This document shows, piece by piece, positions 1-13,300 of a stretch of 64,000 nt of DNA (position 1 is its first letter; each line of letters starts with the position of its first letter). Source of the stretch: Hetaerina americana (lineage: Eukaryota; Arthropoda; Insecta; Odonata; Calopterygidae); assembly GCA_022747635.1 (NCBI GenBank), contig JAKTNV010000006.1:71835590-71899589 (forward strand), read 5' to 3'. Below the pieces are notes generated by a model that was given only the letters and a program-made list of their open reading frames with translations, had not been told where the DNA came from and did not search any database. The translations under genes and the position numbers were made by a program.

Positions 1-540
1 TTGTAGAACAACATGCTCCAAGTAGTAGAGGCATTAGGAGAAGAGGTGCCTTAGGCAAAGAAGCTTCCACAAGGTATGGATTTTGAGTAAGAATGTTAAG
101 ATTAGGCTCGTCAAAACTTATGAAGTGTGGCTTTGTACAGCGCAGGAACATGGCCATTGAAACAAAATGATTGGAGACTTCTGAAATGTGGGCGTGGAGA
201 AGTTAAAGTGGACCGAAAAAAAAACAAACAAGGAAGTGCTAGGAATGGTAGGGGATGAGAGAGTACAATGTGTCAAGTGATTGTTAGGAGAAATCGAAAA
301 GAGGTGTGGCGGATGATGCTGAAAACTGTGATAGAGGGGATATTATAGGTAAAGAAGGGGTATGGAATGATAGCCCTGTTGGGTAGAATGGAGGAAGGAA
401 GAAAAGGAAGTGTGTGGAATTAAAGAAGAATTCATTGTAGTTTAGGTTGTTTTGTTAGGAGAGTCTCATAAATATAAGTGTAAGTATAATTGTTAAGCCT
501 GTGTCCATCTAAAACTTACTTCAATGGTACAACTCTTATC
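1..540 (+). mobile_element. LINE family L, 3' fragment (copy L1)
   Basis: Degenerate 3' end of the non-LTR retrotransposon family that recurs in this window. It aligns by eye with the end of the copies at 10025-11690 and 46638-47915: the AGAAGAGG..GCAAAGAAGCTT block, the TGAAATGTGGGCGTGGAGAA block and the shared 3' tail leading to CTAAAACTTACTTCAATGGTA. The frame is broken many times. It lies in the intron upstream of the first visible DRAM exon. Confidence 0.65.
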
Positions 541-1114
541 ATATAGGTCTACTACAACATCATATTTAATTATTTTAATGCTGGATTTCATGCTTGTAAT
601 TAATCATTGTCAACTTCAAGGAAATATTAAGATTTCTTATTTTTATATTATTTTATTTGATGCACTATTTCTTGCATGCTTTCCTAAAAATGGTAAGCAA
701 TTAGATTTCATTAAAGATTTTGGAAAAACCATAAATTTTTGTGATTTAAAGTCTCCGCCCTATTACTTTGGAGAAATTTTCATTATGATTGCATGAGGAA
801 TATAGTATTTGGTGTTAATATAAAATTTATTCTTTAGTATTAAGAGAGAAATATTATTATAGCTTACCTGAGTCAATTTGTTTCACCATGTTGCTTGTCT
901 TCATAAGTTATATGCAATTCATCATAACTGCCTATTGTGCATAGGTATTTAAATGTTATCATTTTTTTATTTCCTTTCATATTTATACTATTTAAAATTA
1001 TTCTGTTATTTGTGATATAATTTGCATAGTTCATTTCCCATTTAATGTAATGTTTGTGTAGCTTAATGAAATGGAGTTCTTCACCAATAGTTTAATATGC
1101 TATTAAATTTCCAG

Positions 1115-1362
1115 TGGCTGCTTGTATTTATATTCGTTATCGAGAAATAGAAGCATTTCCAAGTATGGAAGCTGACAATTATCAGCCATCAACACCTGCA
1201 CCGCTGTCAGTTCGATTCAACAAGTGGTCCCTATACTTGGGTCTCCTTGCATGCTTTGGATTGAGTCTTGTGGCTAATTTCCAAGAAACAAATGTACTTG
1301 TTGTTCATCTGACTGGAGCATTTTTATGTTTTGGAGTTGGTACTTTGTACTTTTGGATCCAG
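1115..1362 (+). CDS. DRAM-family gene, first visible exon
   Basis: Acceptor TTTCCAG ends at 1114 and donor GTATGA starts at 1363. The exon opens with two bases of a split codon and ends on a codon boundary. It encodes residues from AACIYIRYREIEAF to LYFWIQ, covering two membrane segments. ATG is absent, so this is an internal exon, not the gene start. Confidence 0.87.
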
Positions 1363-4300
1363 GTATGATTTTTCCCATTTAACCTGAAAAGTCATGATTA
1401 AATCTTTTATTATGAGGGAATTATATTAACAATGGAAGTGGATAAAACTGCATTGGTATACCACATTTGATTGCTTTGTCTTACAGGCTTTTGCTTCATA
1501 TCATTTACACCCAATTGTAAATGGATTGTGGGTAGCCCATCTTCGAATGGTATTATCTGTGATATCCACTATTTTCTTCCTAATACTCACAGTTACTGGT
1601 GTTGCATCACATTTGTTGTTTCATGGTAAGCATGATTATTCTAGCGTAGAAGTTTTAATTTGAATTTCAGATGGAGATGAAATGAATGGGCATCTGAATA
1701 ATTTGAGCAGCTCATTAAAGGGTGATGTTTTCATCTGCCTCTTTTGCCAGCCACAATATTGGAGAAAGTCATGATGATCACAATTTGTACAATTAACCTA
1801 AAATTTATGAATGCCAGCAAATCCCAAAGAAAAACAATGGAATTGGAAGAATTATGTAAAATCTGTGCTGAGTAACATTTACAAAAGTTACTTTTGTAAA
1901 CCACAATTTGCATTGAATTGTTTTGATATTGCATCCATAAATGCCATAGACAATGTTTTATTTGGTGCTCAAAACATTGAAATATATACATACTGATATA
2001 TTGTGACATGTTTTATGGACAACTTGAAATACACTTGTTAAACTAAATTGCAAGTGCACTTTATACAGAAAGACATCAATGAAATTAACATACAATTGGG
2101 CGTTTAAGACTTAATTACTTCAATAGAAAGAAGTAGATTAAATACTGTGTCAAAGTTAGAGTTATGATTTTTTAATCAATTAATATAGCCTTTTGCCATT
2201 GATTGCACAATTCAAATGTGGCATTAATGTGCCATATTTTATGGTGGGTGTACCATTGTCTTTTTTTAGAACTAAATGTGACTGCGAAATTAATTAGCTT
2301 CTCTTTGTCAAGACCGTAATGAGGTGATTTTCTGTTGCCTTCTGCATTACTATACTTTGGCTGTTAAATTAAACCGTATAATAGACTGCATCCCGTGTTA
2401 GCACTAAGGAATGCTAAAATACTTTGTTTGTTGTTACGATTACCACAGGGTCAAATCCAAGGAAGTGGTACCCGGAAGATGGGGGATGGAGCCTCCATGT
2501 TGTGAGCACAGCTTCCGAGTGGGTGGTTGCCATTGCATTCTGCATTTATATCCTCACGTTTGTTCCTGAGTTTCGGCGTGTTTCAATTGAGGAACCCAGG
2601 GTAAGCATATGGTATGCAAAGCTAGAAATAGAATTATCATATTTTATGGCGTATGTGATACTCCTTTTTTCCAAAATTATGGTTAAATAAATCACCCATG
2701 TATGTGAAATTTCAAACTCCATGGGTTAACGTTCATTACAGAATGTTATTTTTATCCCAGATGGTCAGTACTACGTGTTTTTATTCTTATATCTTTTGAT
2801 CATTATATTTAATTGTATATAATTTTTACTATTCAATTGAATGTTGTAGTTTGGATATTTATTATTATGCTCATCATATTATGTGACATGAATATAGTGT
2901 TGTTCACTGTTATAATGTTGAAAGAGCAAGATATTAAATGAATTAGGTAGTAATTTATCACAAATGATCATTACAAAACACAATATGCTCTTCTGACTGA
3001 GTGTGATTCTTTGTTTCAAACAAATTGCTATAATATTTTTCCCGTGATTTTACATGGCCTGTTGAAATTTATTTTTCTTATGTGTACCCTACTGAAATGA
3101 AAATGCATCTTATATGCTGTCAACTATGGTATGTTTTATTTAGCTTTGCCAATTAGCATGACACAGCATTCTAACGACACTCTTAGTGGCTCCTGTTTTT
3201 TTAAACTTTCTAGTTAGGTATTTATGGGAAACATTATTCGTATATTCACATTAATGTTTCCTCTATGAACCAAGGAACAGCAGTTTTGCAATTATCATAC
3301 ATTTTCTTCATTCTGACAATACATCTGTACTATCAGCATCATTTTTCCAATTTCATTAGAGGTTTCAAAGTCAATAACAGCATCAAAACAGAAGTGTTAA
3401 AATATAAAATTGCAAATAAAGAATAATAAGTGTAACAGTAGTAGATTATTTATCATGCATAAACAATAAAAATTATCATAGCCTTTTTTGGTGCATTAGC
3501 AAATTTACCCTGGAGATGAATACACTTTTATTTTAATGATGAACCTAAACGTTCACCTTCAAATGAATTTTATTAATTACTCATTCAAAGAAGTGCTGAA
3601 TTACTACAATATATGTGTTTTGTAATTATAATGAAAAAGTTTTGTCAAATCTTTGTTTAAATTGTTACGTAAATATTTATTTATGTATGATTACAGTATC
3701 TTTTCAAGAATTTATTATCTTATATAAGAAATGATTACTCATGCCTGCTCTTAAAAACAGAATTGCTAGTCAATGAAAGTCAAAATAGGTTTTGTATATT
3801 TTTTAAGGTAATCTACCGGATAGGGTAGGTTTTGGGTTGACACAACTACCAAATAACTATCTCCGAACAAAACACAATACAGCATCCCACTCTACAACAA
3901 TTCCCCCTTCATCTCTAGTTACTTCCTTTCTCCCTTCTTTCCGTCCAACATCCCTATCCTATTCCTGCCCTTCCCTCATTTGCATAACATTCTTCCCTCT
4001 ATTAGTCTTCAACATCCCCCTGCCGGTCAGTACCCCCTTCATCCACTTTTCCTGCCTCCATAGGATTCCTCCCCACAATCCCCTCTGCTCCCCCACCATA
4101 CCCAGCGCCTTTTCGTTTGTTTTCCTCTCCATCCATTTTGCCTTCTCCACACCCACATTTCAAAAGCCTCCAATCTACTTCTATCATCCTGCTTCAGTGA
4201 CCACTTTTCTGCATCGTGCATAACTACGCTCCATATCAAAGTTTGACGAATGTTTACATGATTATTATGGTGAATTGAAACAACTGTGCATCCAGAAATT

Positions 4301-7300
4301 GAATGTATTCAAATGTGATAATAAAAAACTTAGTATTCCAATAGACGAGTGGAATGGTTGCAAGAATCAGAGATACTTGAATGTTTATGTGTACTGCAAT
4401 GAGACCCCTATGAACCTTGGTTTAATGAGAATACATGAGAATTGTCTCAAGGAAAAAGTGTTATCCTTGCTTCAGGAAAGATAGGAAAACTATTAGTTAA
4501 AACTTGAAATGATGCGGTTGCAGTTACAAATGATGGTAAAGCTGTTGTGAAAAAATTCGGAAAATAATCACCGGCTATTCAACAATACTGATACAATGAT
4601 GCGCTAGATCTAGCTGTAGCAGAAGTATTTTATGTTAAAAAGTTAAAAGGTTAATAGGTTAATCATCAGTGACTTATAGCTCTGATAGTGATTTAATTAA
4701 AATTCTGAATACAAGAAAGAGGATAAGTGGTTCTGAATTATTTGATGTGACTCAGGCTGACCAGTATGATTTGCAAGATGATCTATCTTCGGCAATAAGT
4801 AGCGTATGAAGAATAGTGAAAATATTAAAATATTCTCAAGTAAAAAAATCTCTTTTGCAGTAAGAAATAACCAAGAGTGAAAAGAAGGAATTAGTAGTTA
4901 TTTTGGGCGGTAAAACACACTGGAACACTGCAGATAATGATAAAAAAATTTTGAATGATCATTAATCTGATAAAGACTGTTTTATGAGAATTAAAACTCG
5001 ATCTCTTATGGGAAGAAGCGTTTTATGAAATTTTGAGAGGTATCTGGAATTCTTTACAACCTGTAAGATAAGCACTTGAAGCCTTGAGCAATAGAGAAAC
5101 TAATATTCTTACAAGTGAATGAATTTTTAAGTTCCTGTTTGGTAATTTAGAAAAACCAAATTCTTCAATGAGCCAAATCCTTTAAAAGGAAATGAAATTT
5201 CAGTTGTTTAAACATATAAATATAGATCTTGTTTCTCTCACAAAGTACTTGAGGAAAGTTAGTTGTTTCTGTGAGATGGAAGGAAATGAATTTTTTGCCT
5301 TGCCAAGTAAGAATGAAATTGCACGATTGGCAAAGTCAACAATGGAAATACTTTTTAGAAGAACATATACTGCAGAAGTTCCAGGCAAAGAAATAAAGGA
5401 TTTCCTTACAGTGTGTTCCGACATTAAATCAGAATCTGATCTGAAGTGTGAATTGACTAAAACAATATCAATTTCGACATCAAAGCCTTGCCTTATGCTT
5501 GCATACGAAATATTTGCTTCTCTAAGGAAGGAAAGGAGCTCCTATGAAGCAACACATCTCTGTCTCAGCTTGAAGATGCTTTAAGACGCAGTGATAACAA
5601 ATCGACCAACTTCTACAGAAAAATGTTTTCACATCAAGTATATTTGTTACAAAGCAGAGATAATGATTGTCTGGTTGGACAATTAATTCTCTATGTTTCT
5701 TAAATTTCCATTTTAAAAATGACAAATAAAGATTGTTTGAAATATTTTTTTAAATTTTCGATTGTTTGAAATATTTTTTTAAATTTTCAAACGAATAATG
5801 TCAGCATTTGTTTTTCAGTAATGCTTAAGTTAACAAATAAAATATTTGAGCGAGGTTGGGAATGTTAATACATTGTGTAATACTCATATATGTAAAACCT
5901 CTCTCTATACTATGAGGTTTGGTAAAGTAAAATTTGGGATCAGGATGGTGCAGTAGCTAATGGGCTAGCCACCAGAGGGCCTGGGTTCTAATCCTGGAGC
6001 TGGCAGATATTTTTCAGTGGTATCCCGATCCCTTCTTGGGGTGCTTTGTGGAGAGCTCTTTGAGTGAGTACGCCATCCGTGGGATGGGACATTAAACTCT
6101 GGACCCCTTGGCGCCTTTCGTGAAGAGTAGGCTAATGCCGGCCCCAGGTTTCTCTACACCTTTCCTCCTTTCCCATCCTTCCCTTATGGCGCAAATGACC
6201 TTAGCTGTCGGTCGCCTCCTCTAAAACTACTATGAAAGAGGAAGAGAAAAGACCAAACCATTTTGTGAGGAAGACAGCAATGAAAATTAATAAGGATTTG
6301 ACCCTAGAGGTTATAGGATGCCCAAAGCTAGGTTGAATCACTGATCTTTCAAATAGTGGAGCAAGCTACCTGAAAATCAATCTTTTTTGCTGACGAACTG
6401 ATGTACTCCGTTTTTCTGTGTTGTAATTTCCACCCAATTTACTCTATAGAATGAATTCTCATAAATCACAGTGAAAAAATGCATCTTGATTGGATTTTAT
6501 CAATCTTTCTCTTTGAGTCCTCATTACTGTAATGACATCGCAAAGGCCTATCACTCTCCTGAACCCAAACTAATCATCTAACTAATTTTTTGCCCTCCAT
6601 TCTCTTGTTGAATATCCTAAGTATCACTTTAGCTCTGTGCAAAATCAAGCTAATTGCTCATTTCTACTAGCAAACATCATTATCCAATGCCTGTAATTGT
6701 ATTGAAAAATTACATAAATTGTAATATGTTAATACTATCAAATTCCAATGTGAAAAATGTCAGCAATAAATTTAAATTCATTAGGTTGTCATGCAACAAC
6801 AGTATTTGGCATTCATTCTAAAAGTTTTCTGTAGTAATGTAGGGAGAGGCATTAATATTGCATTAGCATTTAAGATATCTTTTGTTGGATAGACCCTATT
6901 AAATCAATGGAATATAGTACTTATTTCCATTAATGTTAGAGATAGAAATTATGACAAGTGTAGCTATTTAATATGACTATTGTCTTATTACTTAATTTAA
7001 CCTGCATAATCAAGCATAAAAACACATAAGTCTTGTCTTGCAGATTATTGAAAAGCCTCTATCTGTGTAAGTCGAGAGGATCATTATTGTGGATGTAGTA
7101 AAACTTGGAGAAAGTGGAGAGTGGAGAAAAAATAACCGCAAGAATGAACAGAAAAGAAGTTAGAAAAAAGTCAAACAAAAGTATTAACTAATTGTGATAA
7201 ATAAAAGATGTATGTAAAAAGCCTTTGAATAAATTTTTTCTAAATTATAAATAGTATTTTAAACCAGACAGAAGTCAGGTAAAATAATGATATGCATAGT

Positions 7301-10300
7301 AGTCTTTAGGTAGGTCTTTTCACCTTTATAATGTGAGTGTTGCAGAAATCAATTAAGGTGACATCAAAATAGGCCTGCAAAATCTAAAAACTCAGTTTAA
7401 AGCTCAAATCCAGTTTTGGTTTTATCAATCACTTACATGGGAAGGCCCAGAAGTACCTGGCCTAACCTAGAAGTGGTGATAGTTGTTTGAAAAATATCAC
7501 TATATTAGAATTTATGCAATCTATAAAGCATATATTTCAAGTTTGAAGACACTATGTTGTTTAGTATTTGTTCGGCAGCCATCAATAGTGAACATTTTCA
7601 GTGAATTTGTGGAAATGGAGAAAATTGGTCATAGTTGTGTGATACAATACTTTTATTTGAAAGGCCTCAGCCCTACCAATATAAAAGATGAACTGGATTC
7701 TACTCGGGGTGAGTCTGCTTTTTTTTAAAATGGTAAAATATTGGGTAGCAGAGTTTAAACGAGGCCGTACTAGCATCGCATTGGTCGGCCAAATGAGGTG
7801 ATGACTCCAGAAACGGTGAAGAAAATCCACAAAGTGATACTGGATGATCGTCAACTGAAAGTGCGCGAGCTAACAGACATGGTAGGCATTTAGAAAGTGC
7901 GGTACATTGCATATTAACTGATAATTTGGACATGAGAAAGCTGCGTGCAAGATGGGTGCCCCGCACTCGAGCAAAACCAGTGTCATGAAGATGTATCAAT
8001 TGAGTGTTTAGAAAAGTTTCATAGCAACAAAGCAGAATTTTTACAAAAGATGAAACATGGATCTATTACTTCAAACTCAAGATAAAAGAACAATCAAAAC
8101 AATGGATTAAAAAGAGAGAACCGGCTCCAAAGAAGTCAAAGACCGTTTCATCTGCAGGCAAGGTCATTACATCGGTTTTTTGGGATGCATGTGGGATAAT
8201 TTTGATTGACTGTCTTGAAAAAGAAAAAAAACTATCAATGACAAGTATTATGCAGACTTACTGCAATGTTTGAGCGAAGAAATCAAGCAAAAGCGGCCAC
8301 ATTTGGCTAAGAAGGAAGATTTTTTCATCCAGACATTGTACCAGCTCACAAATCCATTATTGCAATGGCCAAAATTCATGAATTAATTGTTATCTCATTT
8401 GCCAGATTTAGCCCCCTCCGATTATTTTCTGTTCACAAGCTTGAAAAAATGGCTCGGTGGTCAAAGATATTCCAACCATGAAGAAGTGATGTCGGCAGTA
8501 AATTGTTATTTTGAGGAGTTGGACAGTTCTTATTATAAAAAGGGTATCGAACTTATTGAACATCACTGGGAATAGTGTATAGAGCAGAAAGGAGATTGTG
8601 TTGAAAAATAAATACATATTTTTCCAAAATTTTTGTGTTATCTATGCTGGATTATGTACTTCTGGGATTACCCTCGTAAGGACTATTAGGAGCTGTTTCC
8701 CAATTTCCATTAAAAATTAAATTAAAATATTGGGTTTTTTAGATTAGATTAAAAATATTGGGTTTTTGAAGTTTTGCTACTTAAAATCAATAGAGTTTTT
8801 CTCATTGCCATATTTTGATGATAGATTTCAGGAAATGTTTGTATCGGGGATGAGAGATAAAAATGTGGGAGGATTAACTGAATGGAAAAGTTTCTCAACT
8901 GATATCCCCTCTCTTTAAAGGTAGAAAATTCTTGGGAAAAACTAATTTTTTGCTCAGTCATGTTTGACTTTCATTTAAGTAATTGTGGGAAAATTTATTT
9001 TATCTCCTTGAAAAGAAAAATTATTGAAAATTGTCTTGTAATAATTTCAAAGAAATTGGAATTTTAGATTTTGTTTTTTGTAAATTGTTGATGTTTGTTT
9101 TTTGGCTTTCAAAATTTTTGAAATTGTTAAAAAGCATTCAATTAATCCTTGCGGGATAAGTATTTTCTCTTGTGTTGACCTATTAAGGAAAAAACATGAA
9201 GATAGTCGGTTGATACCTCAAGCCTGTGTTGATGTTGAAATGGTCTTACACAGATTCCCGTTCAATGGTCTCATCAAGCAAGATTCAGTTATCTTCCTTA
9301 TAATGGGCTGATTATAAAAGTATACAAAAAATCAGCTTTATGTTTAAATCCAGCAAAGTATGATTTTATATGTGTAAAAACCTGCCCTTTTCTTGCTTGC
9401 TTAAGGAAAACGTGCAAAGAACAAGAATCTGTTTATCAAGAATGTATTGCATGTGTATATGTACTTCTGGTGCCCAGCAATATTAAGTTATCTGCCTGAT
9501 ATTGCAATGAGACTACCAAACATTCCTTGTGATTTCTGTCATTTTAGCTGTCAATAATTGTTGCCACATGACTAGTGTTTGCAAAACAGGCTTTATTAAA
9601 GGTGTGAAAACAACCTAAAAAAACTGAAAATATTCCCTGGAAAATTGGCATTCTTTCTTGTTGTTTAAATGATAAACACTCATATCAATTATGAAGTTTT
9701 CTGTCCATAACAATCCAAATTTGAAAACCATATTACCATATTTTCCCATCAGTTACACACGTGTTATCTGTACAAAAATGTTTAGATGATCAAAAAAATG
9801 ACGATGTGCTTTATGTAATGAAAATTGAAAAAATCCAAACATTTAGGTACTGATGTACACAATAATTTATAGAAGAGTTTTGCAAAAATGAATTAGTCTG
9901 GAAGCCTGCCTTTCTAAAGGCATTCATGAGAAAGAGAATAAACATAATTTCTATACTTCATTTATTCTTATACCTAGTACTTATTAATTCTAATGCAAAG
10001 TACTTCATGTAAACGTAGAAATTATGGCACAATACAAGAAGGTTAAAACACCGTTGAGAGTAAGAATGAAAGATTTATGTTAACAGTTAGAGAAGAGGCG
10101 GATAAGATAATAGTTGAAATAGAAAAGATCCAAGAGAGTTGGAAGGAATATATATAGGAAATGTATAGTACTGGAACTTAGGCCAACAAGCTTAGACATA
10201 GAAAGAGAATATGGCGTAGATAAAGATAGCTTAGGTCCAGGCATACTGGACGATGAGAGAAGAAGGGCATTAAGAGAGATGAAATCAAATAAGGCCATGT

Positions 10301-13300
10301 AGGTAGAACATTCCTGCGGAACGACCTAAAGGTTTAGAAAAATATGGGAGGAAGAGTCTATAGATTAATTCATAAGTTTAATGAGAAAGAAATCTGGTCT
10401 GATGACTTTGTGAGATCAGTGTTAATTACTTTTCCATAAAGGTAAAGGCCACATCATATGAGGATCACAGAACAAAAAATTTGATTTCACATGCAGCTAA
10501 AGTGATTCTCAGGATCATCAACAATAGGAGGAGAGCAGGGCAAATGATTACTTAGGGGATGATCAGTTTGGGTTTAAGAAGGGGAGAGGCATACCTGATG
10601 GCATTGCAGTTATGAGATCATAATAAAGAGGAATATAGAATACAATCAGGATGTATTTGATTGTTTCGTAGATTTCAAAAAGGCATTTGATAAGGGTGTA
10701 TTGGGAAAAAAAATCAGTATATTGTAGAAAATAAGAATAGATGGGAGAAACAAGAGACTAATCCGCAACCTGTACGTATCTTACACCGCTCAGGTATGAG
10801 TGCGGGATGTAGAGTCTGGAAGGGCAGTGTTGGAAAGAGAAGTAAGGCTGGGTTGTCCATTATCACCTGTGCTCCTCAACATGAAGAAAATGATTAAAGA
10901 AGCATGGGGGGAACTGGACCTAGGAATGAAAGTTAGCGGGGAATTCATAAAATTAGTTAGGCTCTCTGATGACCAAGCTTTAGTCAGTGAGTCAGCCAAG
11001 GGGTTGCAAGCATTGCTGAATTAAGTTAAATGTTAAAATAGGAGGTAAACACAAGAGCAGGTGGAAAAGTTAATGTATCTCGAAAGTGTGTTGGACCAAA
11101 ATGGCGTAAGTAGTAGGTATGTAAGGAGAAGAAAGGCATTCAGCAAAGAAGCTTTCACTTGGAGGAATGAATTGATGACCGGGATGTTAAGTAAGGATGT
11201 TATGGAAACACTCCTCAAAACTTTGATGTGGCACGTAGTTATGTACAACATGGGAAAGTGATCACTGAAGCAGGATGATAGAAGTAGATTGGAGGCTTTT
11301 GAAATGTGGGTGTGGAGAAGAATGGAGAAGGTGAAATGGATAGAGATTAAAACAAATGAGAAAGTACCAGGTACGCTAGGCGAGGAGAGGGGTTTGTTGG
11401 AAGAAGTTCTAAGGAGGCAGGAAAAAAGGATGAAGGGCATATTAATCGCCGTGGGATGTTGAAGACTAATAGAGGGAGAATGTTAGGCAAACAAAATAAG
11501 GGCAGGAACAGTTCAGGGATGTTGGACAGGATGAAAGGAGGAAGGAAGGAGTTACTCAGAGATGAAGAGGGACCTCATGTAGACTAGGTTACTGGATTGT
11601 GTTTTGTTAGGAGTCTCAAAATATTTATTTTGTAGTTGTGCCTGTCCAAAACCTACCTTCACTGGTAGATTACCTGTAATAATAATCCTTTTGCAGGAAA
11701 AGAAAAATTAGATAGCTTTTGTCCTTCATTGTCATTTGAAAAAAAAATGTTTTTGCTATCACAGTGACATTTTTCTTGTTCCTTCTCCAGGATGGTTGCT
11801 AAATTATTTGTTCAAACATAATTGAAGTGCAATGAACCTAATAATCCATGTTTAAAATTAATTTTATTTATTTATTTTGTATTAGTCTGAAAACTGCACT
11901 TCAACCATTAAATTGGACTTTGAACACTGATATAGCCATTTGACAATTGCATGCACCCAAGCCCTAGGTGGAAGAAAAACCACCTAGGTGGGAATATAAC
12001 CTGTTACCTCTGTGTTGGCAGACTAGGATGTTGCCCCACCGCTACCAGGGCCGGCATAGTTCTTTAATTGATATAGAGAAATATTTTACCATTCATTCAT
12101 ACCTTATTCTTTTGCTTTATTTGTTACTTGTCTCAATTTATTATTCATCTCTTTTTACTTCCTTCTGTCTAACTCCACATTTACATTCTTCCATTTCCTT
12201 CTCTCATCTATCTTTTTAATCATCTCATCCGTAATCCATGGTTTCCTTGTCCCTTTTCCATTTACAGCTCCTATAGTTTCTTTTGTAGCTTTCAATATCC
12301 CTTTTTTCATAAATTTCAATTTTTCCTCAATAATACTCAGCTCTTTTCCCTCATCCATGATTTTCCCTACATCCTGCTGATACTTCTTCCTTGTCATTTC
12401 AGTTAATGCCTCTAAATTTCATTCCTTAACCAGCCTCCCCTGCCTTATCTTTTTGAATCGGATGCTACACTTCATGAGTGCTAATTGTGATCAAAGTCAG
12501 CATTCGCTCCCAGTAAACTGTGCAAATTGATCACGCTGTTCCTAAATCTGTGCCTAACCATAATCTAATGTAACTGATACCTTTCTGAGTCACCTAGCAT
12601 TTTCCATGTATACCTACGCCTTTTATGGTGTCTAAGCCACATGTTGATGATGACTAACTCCTGTCTCGCGTGGCTTCAATTGCTTTATCCCCATGGGTCC
12701 TCATACCTAAAGCATAGTCCCCCATCTCATCACCATTTTTTCCTTCACCTACCATCGCATTCCAATCTCCCATCACTATCAAATATTTCCCTGCAGAAAC
12801 ACACGTGATTATGCTTCCTAACTGATCGACCCTATTGACTTCTTCATCCTTATGATTTCTTAGTGGCATGTATATCTGAACAATGACCAAGTTTGTCAGT
12901 ACTGCTTTTATCTCTACTAGCAATATTCTGTTGCTGGTTCTATATTTACTGTGCTTCTTCCTATCTCTTGATTCAATGTTATGACACCCCTCGTTGGCTC
13001 TCGTCCCTGCTGCTCTATATTACTCTTATAACTGCATACTCCAGTAAACCCTGCTATCCTTCCATCTCACCTCGCATAGGCCTAAGATATCTGTATTTCC
13101 TCTTTCCATTTCTCGCTTTCTCTTCTCTAATTTTCTTGTCTTCAAAATTGTTCTAACATTCCAAGTTCCTTTTCTCATCCAACTAATTTGGTCGTCTTCT
13201 TCTGCATCTTCTGTCCTGCTGCTGTTGTTTATGCTTTATTTTGCTTTTTTGCTATATTTAGTGATAAGTAATTATTACATTTCTGAGCAGAGAACTGTCA

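Noticed and set aside
3837..4223. 128-codon plus-strand frame
   Set aside because: Shadow of the antisense LINE L2; the minus strand has the family coding sequence.
10025..13200. L3 and L4 as one LINE inserted with a twin-priming 5' inversion
   Set aside because: The inverted 5' half lies after the 3' end of L3, not before it, and a SINE separates them. Two independent insertions fit better.
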